Source: Palsa-1447 sp964414785
Lineage (GTDB): Bacteria; Verrucomicrobiota; Verrucomicrobiia; Opitutales; Opitutaceae
Direction: 5' to 3'
Assembly (NCBI GenBank): GCA_964414785.1
Contig: CAYPXZ010000006.1
Location: 1-64,000 of the forward strand
Length of the DNA: 64,000 nt
Notes under the pieces: generated by a model
Told to the model about the DNA's origin: nothing
The model's database searches: none
The model's input: the letters and a program-made list of their open reading frames with translations, nothing else
Shown here: positions 50,550 through 59,374 of the stretch, one piece after another
Layout: every line of letters starts with the position of its first letter
Position numbering within the stretch: the stretch's first letter is position 1
Translations under genes and position numbers: made by a program

Positions 50550-51584
50550 ATGTCCCTCAAGGCCTCGTTCGCCGCGGCCGCCGTGGCGCTCATGCTCCAA
50601 AGCTCCGCGCTCGCGGCGCCCGGCGCCGTTTCGGCATCGCTCCAGGGGGCGGTCCAGGCGCGGATCGACGCGGCCTACGCCGTCGTCCTTTTCTCCGACG
50701 GGAGGAAGACGATGCTCCCGCTCTCGGACCTCAAGCCCGCGGACCGCGCCTTGCTCGAGTCCCTGGCAGCGGAGCACCCCCTTGCGCGAGGCAACTCGAA
50801 GGTGACCGTGGTCGCCGACGTGCGCCCGGTGAAGAAGACGATAGAGCGGTCCTCGGTCGAGGGGCCCCTGGAGACGGTGCAGCTGTGCCCGCCGAGCCTC
50901 CTTAGGGACCAGCACGGCCCGACGTGCGAGCTCTACGCCATCGTCCACTGCCTGGACATCTCCGGCTTCTACGTCGAGCTGCCAGAGATCTACAAGATTG
51001 AGAACATGGTGGAGGCGTCGAGCCCGACGAACCCGTGGGGCGACCCCCGCTACGAGGGGGCCATGAACCAGCTCATCCTGGCGCATGTGCCCCGCGGGGG
51101 CGTGCACAAGCCCGCGGCGACGAAGGACCCGTTCGCGTGGGCGAGGGACGAGGTGCGCAGGGGCCACCCCGTCCTCGCGGCCTTCACCGAGGAGATATGG
51201 CGGGGCCTTCCGGCGAGCTTCATCGCGGCGCACTCCTGGGACGGGGGGAAGGAGGGCCACGCCATCGTGATCAACGGCTTCACTCTCAACAAGGACACGG
51301 GCCAGGGCACGTTCCACATCATCAACTCGTGGAGGGACCTTTCCGACTTCGACCTGTCGACCGAGGCCGCGAAGGGACTCCTCGTCATGCAGTGGAGCCT
51401 CTCGGCTAAGAACGAGGTCGAGCCCGCCGCGGTCCGGGAGGCGGTCACGAAGGTGACCCTGATCCGCCCCGCGGGGAAGGTGAACCTCTACCAGGTGGAG
51501 ACGAACCTCGGGACGCACCGGGTCGCCGCGCCCGACGAGGACGGGGCGAGGGCGTTGGTCGAGTCCCAGGGCGGCGCGAACTGA
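50550..51584 (+). CDS. Secreted papain-like cysteine protease-fold protein
   Basis: A 344-residue protein starting at MSLKASFAAAAVALMLQSSALAAP, a signal peptide; a longer upstream frame is not conserved in character. A short SHD1-like or SH3-like segment follows (FSDGRKTMLPLSDLKPADRALLESL). The catalytic domain has DQHGPTCELYAIVHCLD with C126 and a preceding Gln, EGHAIVINGFTLN with the His, and FHIINSWRD with the Asn, matching a C39/C1-like Cys-His-Asn triad. It is divergent from the SGNH/TPR gene. Exported cysteine proteases with this order occur in Verrucomicrobia; the substrate is unknown. Confidence 0.8.
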   Translation: MSLKASFAAAAVALMLQSSALAAPGAVSASLQGAVQARIDAAYAVVLFSDGRKTMLPLSDLKPADRALLESLAAEHPLARGNSKVTVVADVRPVKKTIERSSVEGPLETVQLCPPSLLRDQHGPTCELYAIVHCLDISGFYVELPEIYKIENMVEASSPTNPWGDPRYEGAMNQLILAHVPRGGVHKPAATKDPFAWARDEVRRGHPVLAAFTEEIWRGLPASFIAAHSWDGGKEGHAIVINGFTLNKDTGQGTFHIINSWRDLSDFDLSTEAAKGLLVMQWSLSAKNEVEPAAVREAVTKVTLIRPAGKVNLYQVETNLGTHRVAAPDEDGARALVESQGGAN

Positions 51585-51613
51585 GGCCCGGGCCCGCCCC
51601 GGGGGCGTTTTTT
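51585..51613 (+). terminator. Rho-independent terminator after the cysteine protease gene
   Basis: GC-rich stem (GGCCCGGGCCCGCCCCGGGGGC) followed directly by TTTTTT at 51608-51613, starting right after the stop codon. Confidence 0.6.
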
Positions 51614-51648
51614 GCTGACCCTCCCCGGCGACCCGTTAGTCATGGGGG

Positions 51649-54228
51649 ATGCCCAATCCCGCAGCACGTCCTCTCGGGCAACGTGTCCGTGAGGCGCCGC
51701 TGTGGCTGTGGATGGCATTGGGGCTTAGCGTAATCCACATGGCCTACGACGGGCTGACCCGCTCGACCCGCTCGAGCACGCGCACGCTGGTCGACTTCCT
51801 TTTCCTCGAGTACCTCTCGGTGCTGATGACCTGGGTGTTCGTGCGCGCGAGCAGGCGCCCCGACCTTCCCCTGGCTTCAAGGCGGGGGCTCTTCTGGACC
51901 TCGCTCGCGATCGCCGGCCAGGCCGCCGGCGGGCTCGTGCTGATCGGTATGCTCCTCGCGGGGATCCTCTCGTTCCACGGCAGGACACTTGGCAACGCAC
52001 TGCTGATTGGCGCCGACGGCATCTTCCTGCTCTCGATCTTCCTGATGGTTGCGGCGCTCTCGCGCCTGCCCGCGGCGAGGAACACGCACCGCGGCCCGGT
52101 GCGGTCCGTCGTCGACGCGCTGATCTTCATCTTCGGCGCGGGCGTCCCGCTCTGGCTCTTCTCCCTTGGCCCCCTGCTGACGACCTCCTCGGACGCCGAC
52201 GACATCTTCACGGTGGTCTTCACGATCATCTCCTTTGCGGGGCTGCTCATCCTCAGCTGGGCCGTCGAGACCCGGGCGACGCTGCCGAGCCGGCGGGCCG
52301 TGCAGTTCCTCCTGGTCGGCACCGGCCTCCTCTGGCTGGCCGACATCGGGTTCTCGATCGGCAAGGTGAGCGGGTTCGAGCGGGGCAACCTGTTCGACCT
52401 GAACATCCTCTTCCACAGCGTGGCCTTCGTATTCTGGCTTGTCGCGGGGTGGTGCTTCTGCGCCGACCCGATCGACAGCGGGGAGATGCGGCCCCTCATG
52501 CAGTTCAGCCCGCTGCCCATGATCACGATCGTGGTGGAGGTCGGGTTCTTCGTCCTCGTTGTCTTCTTCAGGGGCTCCGAGCCCCAGCTTCTGCCCAAGG
52601 TCCTGGCCAGCCTGTTCCTGTTCCTCGTCATCCTCCTGGCCCGCGAGACCTTTGTCATTCGCGACAGCCTGCGGCTCGTGGCGGCCGAGGCGTCGCATAG
52701 GAGCCAGGCCCGGTTCGAGGCCCTCGTGCGCCACTCGTCCGACGTCGTCATCGTGGTCAGCGACGAGCGCACCGTCCGGTTCGCGAGCCTGGCCGTTGAG
52801 GGGGTGCTCGGGGTCGCCCCGGAGAAGATAGTCGGCCGCGACCTCCTGGATTTCATCCACGCCGAGGACAGGGCCGAGGGCGCCGCGTTCTTCGACAGGC
52901 TGGTGATCGACTCCGCCGGTACGGGCACGATCCAGTGGCGGTTTGTCGCGCCCGACGGGACGGTGCACCACCTGGAGACCGCCGGCAGCAACCTGCTGAA
53001 GGAGCCCGAGATCGAGGGCCTCGTCATCAATTCGCGCGACGTGAGCGAGCGGACGCTCCTTGAGGAGCAGCTGCACCGGGCGGCGCGGATGGAGGCGGTG
53101 GGCCGGCTGGCCGGAACGGTGGCGCACGACTTCAACAACCTACTGGCCGTCGTCCTGACGAACGCCGAGCTCGCCGTGGCGGAGCTCAAGGACCGCAAGG
53201 TCGCCCCCTCGGACCCGGTGCTCGAGGACATCGAGGAGATCCGGCGGGCCTCGGAGCGCGGCGCCACGCTGACCAACCGCCTCCTCGCTTTCAGCCGCTC
53301 GGAGATCGTGAAGCCCAAGTCCGTGCGCACGACCGACGTCCTCAATGACGCGTTCCTCATGCTCGGGCGCTCGGTGGGGCCCGCCGTGAACCTCGTGACC
53401 GAGGTCGACCCGGCCTGCGGCTCGATCAAGGTGAACCCGGACGACTTCATCCAGGCCCTGATCAACATGGCCAACAACGCCCGGGACGCGATGCCCGGGG
53501 GCGGCACCCTGACGGTTTCCGCGGCGCCGAGGAACGTGGAGGAGCGGCTGAGCGGCAGCTACCTGGAGGTGCCCCCGGGCCGCTATGTCTGCGTGTCCAT
53601 GACGGACACCGGCCAGGGCATGGACGAGGCGACGCGGACCCGCGCCTTCGAGCCCTTCTTCACGACGAAGGAGCGCTCCAAGGGAACCGGCCTCGGGCTG
53701 GCCTCGGTCTACGCCATGGTGAAGGCCGCAAAGGGCGGGATCACGATGAACACCGCCGCCGGCCTGGGGACGACGATCCAGCTCTGGCTCCCGGAGGCCG
53801 AGCACGAGCCCGAGGAGGCCAGGCCCCAGAAGGCCCCGCCCGCGGCCATCTCCGATGCGACCATCCTCGTCGTCGAGGACGAGGCGCCGCTGCGAAACGC
53901 CATGGGCCGGATCCTGCGGGCCGCGGGCTACCGCACGTCCCTCGCGGGAAGCGCGGACGAGGCGCAGGCGATCTTCGACGCGGACCCCGGCTCGGTGGAC
54001 CTCGTGCTGACCGACATCATCATGCCCGGCAGGAGCGGCACGAGGCTGGCGGCGGACCTCAAGGTGAGGAAGCCGGGGCAGAAGTTCCTCCTGGTGTCGG
54101 GCTTCACCGGCGACCAGCTCGAGGTGGGCGGCCTGGGCGACTCCGGCCTGCGCCTGCTGAGGAAGCCCTACAACACCGAGCAGCTTATCGCCGCGGTCCG
54201 CGACGTGCTGAAAAATGGGGGCGTATAA
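51649..54228 (+). CDS. Hybrid sensor histidine kinase/response regulator with PAS domain
   Basis: An 859-residue membrane-bound kinase. Residues 15-340 hold about eight membrane helices forming an uncharacterised sensor domain. A PAS domain follows (about 355-470: FEALVRHSSDVVIVVSDERTVRF). The HisKA box has the phospho-acceptor H493 in GTVAHDFNNLLAVVLTN. The HATPase has the N box NMANNARDAMPGGG and G boxes TDTGQGMDEATR and GTGLGLASVYAMV. A C-terminal receiver starts ILVVEDEAPLRNAMGRIL and carries the acceptor Asp in LVLTDIIMPGRSG. No separate output regulator is adjacent. A TMTC-like gene follows after 15 bases and is probably co-transcribed. Confidence 0.92.
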   Translation: MPNPAARPLGQRVREAPLWLWMALGLSVIHMAYDGLTRSTRSSTRTLVDFLFLEYLSVLMTWVFVRASRRPDLPLASRRGLFWTSLAIAGQAAGGLVLIGMLLAGILSFHGRTLGNALLIGADGIFLLSIFLMVAALSRLPAARNTHRGPVRSVVDALIFIFGAGVPLWLFSLGPLLTTSSDADDIFTVVFTIISFAGLLILSWAVETRATLPSRRAVQFLLVGTGLLWLADIGFSIGKVSGFERGNLFDLNILFHSVAFVFWLVAGWCFCADPIDSGEMRPLMQFSPLPMITIVVEVGFFVLVVFFRGSEPQLLPKVLASLFLFLVILLARETFVIRDSLRLVAAEASHRSQARFEALVRHSSDVVIVVSDERTVRFASLAVEGVLGVAPEKIVGRDLLDFIHAEDRAEGAAFFDRLVIDSAGTGTIQWRFVAPDGTVHHLETAGSNLLKEPEIEGLVINSRDVSERTLLEEQLHRAARMEAVGRLAGTVAHDFNNLLAVVLTNAELAVAELKDRKVAPSDPVLEDIEEIRRASERGATLTNRLLAFSRSEIVKPKSVRTTDVLNDAFLMLGRSVGPAVNLVTEVDPACGSIKVNPDDFIQALINMANNARDAMPGGGTLTVSAAPRNVEERLSGSYLEVPPGRYVCVSMTDTGQGMDEATRTRAFEPFFTTKERSKGTGLGLASVYAMVKAAKGGITMNTAAGLGTTIQLWLPEAEHEPEEARPQKAPPAAISDATILVVEDEAPLRNAMGRILRAAGYRTSLAGSADEAQAIFDADPGSVDLVLTDIIMPGRSGTRLAADLKVRKPGQKFLLVSGFTGDQLEVGGLGDSGLRLLRKPYNTEQLIAAVRDVLKNGGV

Positions 54229-54243
54229 ACCGGAGCGGGCAGG

Positions 54244-56322
54244 GTGCGGGGACCCGTCGTGAGCGCGAGCACCCCGAAGCACAGCGCGCCCGCGGCCGCC
54301 GCCCGGGCGCTCCCCGGCTGGGCCTGGGCCGCCCTGGTCTTTGCGCTTCTTCTTGCGGCCTACTGGCCGTGCCTGGGCGGCGGGATGCTCTGGGATGACC
54401 AGGCCCACGTGACGCGCGGGGACCTGCGGCCCCTCTCCGGCCTCGTGAGGATTTGGACCCACCTGAACGAGACCCAGCAGTACTACCCGGTGCTTCACAG
54501 CGCCTTCTGGCTGGAGCACCGGATCTGGGGCGACTCCACCCTGGGCTACCACCTTGCGAACCTCGCCCTGCACGGGTTCGACGCCTGCATGCTCGCGGCC
54601 CTCCTCGCCCGGTTGTGCCGGGTTGCCGGGGGCCCGGGGCTGCCGCGCGGCGCCGCCTGGCTCGCGGCCCTCGTCTTCGCCCTGCATCCGGTCTGCGTGG
54701 AATCCGTCGCCTGGATTTCCGAGCAGAAGAACACCCTCTCCCTCGCCTTCTACCTGCTCGCGGCCTGGGCCTACCTCGGCTTCGAGGACTCCCGCGGGAA
54801 GGCTCGGTACCTTGTAGCGTTCGCGCTCTTCTGCGCGGCCCTCGCAACGAAGAGCGTGACGGCGACATTGCCGGCCGCGCTCCTTGTCACGGCATGGTGG
54901 ACGAGGGGGCGCCTCTCGTGGCGCCGCGACGTGGCCCCGCTCGCACCATGGTTCCTCGTCGCCGCGGCGTCCGGGCTTCTCACGGCCTGGGTCGAGCGGC
55001 ACGTCGTGGGGGCCGAGGGCCCGGCCTACGCGCTCACGCTGGCGGAACGCGTCCTTCTCGCCGGCAGGGCGGTCTGGTTCTACCTTGGGAAGCTCGTCTG
55101 GCCGTCGGACCTCGCATTCATCTATCCGCGCTGGGACATGGCGGCGGGGGGCGCCCTTGCCTGGGCCTACCCGGTCGCGGCCGCGGGGGTGACGGCCTGC
55201 CTTTGGCGCCTTCGGGCCCGGTTTCGCGGCGCCTTCGCGGCCTGGCTCTTCTTCGTGGGGTCCCTTTTCCCGGCGCTTGGGTTCTTCAATGTCTTCCCGT
55301 TCCTCTACTCGTACGTGGCCGACCATTTCCAGTACCTGGCGTGCCTGGGTGCGGTGGCCGCGTTCGCCTTCGGGGCCGCGCGCCTGCTGGAGCGCCTGTC
55401 TCCCTCGGCGGCCGGGTGGGGAAGGGGGGCGTGCGCCCTGCTCCTGGCGGCCCTCGGGTTCCTGACGCGGCTGCAGTGCGCAAGCTACCGCGACAGCGAG
55501 ACGCTCTACCGGGCGACCCTGGCGCGCAACCCCTCGTGCTGGATGGCGGAGGGAAACCTCGCCGCCGAGCTCGCGGGCGCGGGACGGACGGGGGAGGCCC
55601 TCGAGCATTATGCAAGGGCCCTTGCGATACGGCCTGACTACCCCGAGGCGCACAACAACCTGGGCAACCTCCTCTCGACCCTTCCTGGTCGGGGCCAGGA
55701 GGCGATCGGCCACTACGCCGAGGCGCTTCGCCTGAGGCCCGGGTTCGCGGAGGCCCACATGGGGCTCGCCAACGCCCTGGCGGCGATCCCCGGGAGGGAG
55801 GCGGAGGCCGTCGCCCATTACGGAGAGGCCCTGCGGACAAAGCCCACGGACCCCGAGGCCCACTACGACCTTGCAGGGGTGCTCGCGCGCCTGCCGGGCC
55901 GCGAGGCCGAGGCCATCTCGCAATACCGGGAGGCGCTCAGGTTCGGGCCCGGTTCCGCGGAGGCGCACAACAACCTCGGCGTCCTCCTGAGCCGCACGGC
56001 GGGTCCCCAGGGCGGAGCCCTCGCCGAATTCGCGGAGGCCGCGCGCCTCGATCCGAATTTCGCGGGGGCGCAGGTCAACCTGGCGAACGCCCTCGCGCAG
56101 ACCCCGGGTCGCGTCGACGAGGCGCTGGCGCACTACGAGCAGGCGCTGCGGATCAACCCGCGCCTCGTGCAGGTCCACGAGAACATGGCGATCCTGTACC
56201 TAAGGCAGGGCAAGCAGGCGCTTGCGGCCACGCACTGCGAGCTGGCGCTTCGGATAGACCCCGACGACGCCTTGGCGGGCAGGATCCTGCACCTGCTGAT
56301 GATGGAAGATAGGGCCCGGTAA
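54244..56322 (+). CDS. TMTC-like membrane protein with C-terminal TPR repeats (copy A)
   Basis: A 692-residue protein read from the GTG at 54244; a second GTG at 54259 is equally possible. Residues 20-420 hold ten or more helices and the first loop GGMLWDDQAHVTRGDLRP with the acidic pair of GT-C enzymes, then TQQYYPVLHSAFWLEHRIWGD. From about residue 429 there are seven or eight TPR units, several with the unusual inserted phrase LPGREAEAI. It is a close paralogue of the protein on the opposite strand at 59375-61540; DNA near the first loop is very similar between them. Protein O-glycosylation outside the membrane is inferred from TMTC family knowledge. Confidence 0.85.
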   Translation: MRGPVVSASTPKHSAPAAAARALPGWAWAALVFALLLAAYWPCLGGGMLWDDQAHVTRGDLRPLSGLVRIWTHLNETQQYYPVLHSAFWLEHRIWGDSTLGYHLANLALHGFDACMLAALLARLCRVAGGPGLPRGAAWLAALVFALHPVCVESVAWISEQKNTLSLAFYLLAAWAYLGFEDSRGKARYLVAFALFCAALATKSVTATLPAALLVTAWWTRGRLSWRRDVAPLAPWFLVAAASGLLTAWVERHVVGAEGPAYALTLAERVLLAGRAVWFYLGKLVWPSDLAFIYPRWDMAAGGALAWAYPVAAAGVTACLWRLRARFRGAFAAWLFFVGSLFPALGFFNVFPFLYSYVADHFQYLACLGAVAAFAFGAARLLERLSPSAAGWGRGACALLLAALGFLTRLQCASYRDSETLYRATLARNPSCWMAEGNLAAELAGAGRTGEALEHYARALAIRPDYPEAHNNLGNLLSTLPGRGQEAIGHYAEALRLRPGFAEAHMGLANALAAIPGREAEAVAHYGEALRTKPTDPEAHYDLAGVLARLPGREAEAISQYREALRFGPGSAEAHNNLGVLLSRTAGPQGGALAEFAEAARLDPNFAGAQVNLANALAQTPGRVDEALAHYEQALRINPRLVQVHENMAILYLRQGKQALAATHCELALRIDPDDALAGRILHLLMMEDRAR

Positions 56323-56530
56323 AGGATTGCGGCTGGGCTTTGCGGCTAGGGGACAGGGCTCCCCCCTGGCCGAGCGCCCGGGCCCGCGCCGCCTGAACCC
56401 TCTGGCAAACGCCGCTAAAATTGCTTAGCGTCGCCGGGAGATGGGACGTCGACCGCCCTCCCGCATGGCTCCAAAAAAACCAAGCACCCCCATGCCGACT
56501 CGAGCGCGCGCGATCCCCGGTTCCTGAGCC

Positions 56531-59356
56531 ATGCCGCCCGACAGCAGGTATCCGTTCCCGATAAAGGACCCGGAGGCGCGCCAGACGGCCCCCTTCTGGG
56601 TCCTGGCCACCGTGTTCGGGTTCAGCCTCTACGTCGCCGCCGAGCTGAGCGGATTCCTGTCGGTGCATTTCGGATCGTTCGTCGGCTTCTGGCTGCCCGC
56701 CGGCATCTACATGACCGGGCTCCTGCTCGCCGAGACCCGGCGCTGGGGGTGGCTGGCCCTGGCGGCGCTTCCGGGCACCTTCGCCTTCGACATCAGGCAC
56801 GGGACCCCCCTCTGGGCCTCGGTCGGTTTCTACGTTGCGAACACGTCCCAGGCCTTCGCGGGAGCGGTGCCGATACGCGCCTTCATCGCGCGAAAGCTCT
56901 CGTTCCGGGACGTCAAGGAGTTCATAGGCTTCGTGGTCTTTGGAGCCCTTCTCTCTCCCGCGATAGGCGCGTCGGTCGGGGCCTACGTCCTCGGGGCCAC
57001 GGGCCCGAGCCACGACTACGGAGTCTCCTGGTGGACGTGGTGGGGCAGCGAGTCGATCGCCATCCTCGTTGTCTCCCCAGTACTCCTCACCACGCTTTCG
57101 TCGGAGCTGCCCAGGCTCGTCCCCAAGCTCGTGCCCCGCAGGGCCCTTGAGGCCGTGGTTCTCTTCCTGCTCATCGTCGTGGCCTCCTGGTCCGTCGCCG
57201 GGCAGGAGCTCTCGGTGCACGACCCCGCCAAGTACCGGCTCCTTCCGCTGATGCTGTGGGCGGGAATCCGGTTCGGCGTGAGGGGGGCCGCATCGGCGAA
57301 CCTCGTGCTCGGCCTCGTCCTCGGCTACTTCGCCACCCAGGTGCACCCGGGCATGTCGGCGATGGAGGTCGCGTCGAGCGACCTCCTCTCGAATTTCTAC
57401 ACGTTCCTTTTCGTCGCGTCGCTGGTCAGCCTCGCCCCGGCGGTCGTCCTCAGGGAAAGGGACTCGCTCCTCGCGCGCCTCCGAGCCAGCGAGCAGAACA
57501 TCCGCCTCATCCTGGACGGCGTCCGGGACTGCGCGATATTCATGCTGGACGCTCAGGGATGCATCGCAAGCTGGAGCACGGCCGCGGAGCGGCTCACAGG
57601 CTTTGCCGCAGCCGACGTGGTGGGCAGGCCCGTCACGCTCCTGATCCCGCCGGAGAGCCTCGGCACCTCCTCTGTCAGCGCCATGCTCGCGGTGGCGCGC
57701 GAGGAGGGGAAGGCCGAGAGCGAGGGCTGGAGCGTGCGCAAGGACGCGGTCCGGTTCTTCTCGTCGTCCCTGATCACGCCCCTGCGCGACTCGAGCGGCG
57801 CCCTCAGGGGCTATGCGAACATCATCCGCGACATCAGCGTGCGCAAGGCGTGGGAGATGAAGCTCGTGGAGGAGAGCCGCAAGAACGAGGCGCTCCTGCA
57901 GACGGCGCTCGACGGCATCCACATCCTCGACCTCGACGGGAACGTCATCCAGGTGAACGAGTCGTTCTGCAGGCACCTGGGCTACGGCCGCGACGAGATC
58001 CTGTCGATGAACGCCTCCCAATGGGACCTGCAGTGGGGGCCGGACGAGCTCAAGAGGGTGATCCAGGGCAATGCCGTCAGCGGAACCACCTTTGAGACAC
58101 GCCATCGCCGCAAGGACGGCAGCGTGGCCGATGTCGAGATCAGCGCGACCGGCGTCGAGCTGGACGGCCGCAGGCTCCTCTATGCCTCGGCCCGGGACAT
58201 CACGGCGCGCAAGGCGCTCGAGGAGCAGCTTCGCCAGTCGCAGAAGCTCGAGGCGGTGGGGAAGCTCGCCGGCGGCGTGGCCCACGACTTCAACAACATC
58301 CTTACGGGGATGATCCTGAACCTCGAGATGATCGAGCTTGAGCACCGGCTGCCGGAGGGTGTGGCGCAGCCCTTCAACGAGCTGAAGATGATGGCGCGGC
58401 GGGCTGCGGGCATCACGGAGCAGCTCCTGCTCTTCGCGAGGCGCCACGCCATGCGCGCCGAGAACCTCGAGCTGAACGCGGCACTCTCGAACGTGATGAA
58501 GCTGATCGCGCGGCTGCTCGGCGAGCATATCGAGGTCAGCCTCGTCCCAGGGGCCTCGGCCCTCTGGGTGAAGGGTGATTCGAGCATGCTGGACCAGGTC
58601 GTCATGAACATCAGCATCAACGCCCGGGACTCCATGCCCAGCGGCGGGCGCCTCACGGTCGAGACGAGCCTCGCCGAGTTCGACGCGGCCTCGGTCCAGG
58701 GCGAGGCGAGGCCGGGCCGCTTCGCGTGCGTGTGCATCCGGGACACCGGGGGCGGCATACCGCCGGAGGTGCTGCCCCACATTTTCGAGCCGTTCTACAC
58801 GACCAAGGACGTCGGAAAGGGCACGGGGCTGGGCCTTGCGACCGTCGACGGCATCATCCACCAGCACGGGGGCTGGGTCACCGTCGAGAGCGTGGTCGGC
58901 AGGGGCACGACCTTCCGCTTCTACCTCCCGATTTCGGAGACGCGCGAGGTCTCAAGGGAGAGCTCGCGCACGCCCGCGATGAGCGGGGGCAGCGAGCGGA
59001 TACTCCTGGTCGAGGACGAGGAGGCCGTGCGCAAGGTCGGGGCGGCGATCCTTCGCAGGCTCGGCTACGAGGTCCTTGTGGCTCAGGACGGCCCGGGTGC
59101 GCTGGACCTCTGGGAGGCGCAGGGCCGGCGGTTCGACCTCCTCCTGACGGACATGGTGATGCCCGGGGGCCTGAGCGGCCTGCAGCTGGCATCGAAACTC
59201 CGGCAGATGAAGCCCTCCCTCAACGTGGTGATCATGAGCGGCTACAACGAGCAGATCATGGAGGGGGACGCGCTTCGGTCGGCCGGGTTCTCGTTTGTCG
59301 GGAAGCCCTTCGAGGCCGCGGTCCTTGCCGACGTGGTCCGCCGGGCGCTGGGCTAG
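56531..59356 (+). CDS. MASE1-PAS-PAS hybrid sensor histidine kinase/response regulator
   Basis: A 941-residue kinase. Residues about 20-305 form a MASE1 membrane sensor (SGFLSVHFGSFVGFWLPAGIYMTGLLL, WASVGFYVANTSQAFAGAVPI, WWGSESIAILVVSPVLL). Two PAS domains follow, starting near residue 320 (IRLILDGVRDCAIFMLDAQG) and near 450 (LLQTALDGIHILDLDGN). H585 is the phospho-acceptor in GGVAHDFNNILTGM. The HATPase N box is NISINARDSMPSGG, and GTGLGLATVDGII is the G2 box. The C-terminal receiver starts RILLVEDEEAVRKVG with its acceptor Asp in LLLTDMVMPGG. The 208 bases before it contain no gene. It lies between the two opposed TMTC-like genes. Confidence 0.92.
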   Translation: MPPDSRYPFPIKDPEARQTAPFWVLATVFGFSLYVAAELSGFLSVHFGSFVGFWLPAGIYMTGLLLAETRRWGWLALAALPGTFAFDIRHGTPLWASVGFYVANTSQAFAGAVPIRAFIARKLSFRDVKEFIGFVVFGALLSPAIGASVGAYVLGATGPSHDYGVSWWTWWGSESIAILVVSPVLLTTLSSELPRLVPKLVPRRALEAVVLFLLIVVASWSVAGQELSVHDPAKYRLLPLMLWAGIRFGVRGAASANLVLGLVLGYFATQVHPGMSAMEVASSDLLSNFYTFLFVASLVSLAPAVVLRERDSLLARLRASEQNIRLILDGVRDCAIFMLDAQGCIASWSTAAERLTGFAAADVVGRPVTLLIPPESLGTSSVSAMLAVAREEGKAESEGWSVRKDAVRFFSSSLITPLRDSSGALRGYANIIRDISVRKAWEMKLVEESRKNEALLQTALDGIHILDLDGNVIQVNESFCRHLGYGRDEILSMNASQWDLQWGPDELKRVIQGNAVSGTTFETRHRRKDGSVADVEISATGVELDGRRLLYASARDITARKALEEQLRQSQKLEAVGKLAGGVAHDFNNILTGMILNLEMIELEHRLPEGVAQPFNELKMMARRAAGITEQLLLFARRHAMRAENLELNAALSNVMKLIARLLGEHIEVSLVPGASALWVKGDSSMLDQVVMNISINARDSMPSGGRLTVETSLAEFDAASVQGEARPGRFACVCIRDTGGGIPPEVLPHIFEPFYTTKDVGKGTGLGLATVDGIIHQHGGWVTVESVVGRGTTFRFYLPISETREVSRESSRTPAMSGGSERILLVEDEEAVRKVGAAILRRLGYEVLVAQDGPGALDLWEAQGRRFDLLLTDMVMPGGLSGLQLASKLRQMKPSLNVVIMSGYNEQIMEGDALRSAGFSFVGKPFEAAVLADVVRRALG

Positions 59357-59374
59357 GGCGGGCTCGCGGCGCCG

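Noticed and set aside
53140..56178. A minus-strand open frame of about 1000 codons opposite a kinase and a TMTC-like gene
   Set aside because: Long open antisense frames are expected at this GC content; the translation is Arg/Gly/Pro-rich with no domain, while the + strand frames carry complete families.
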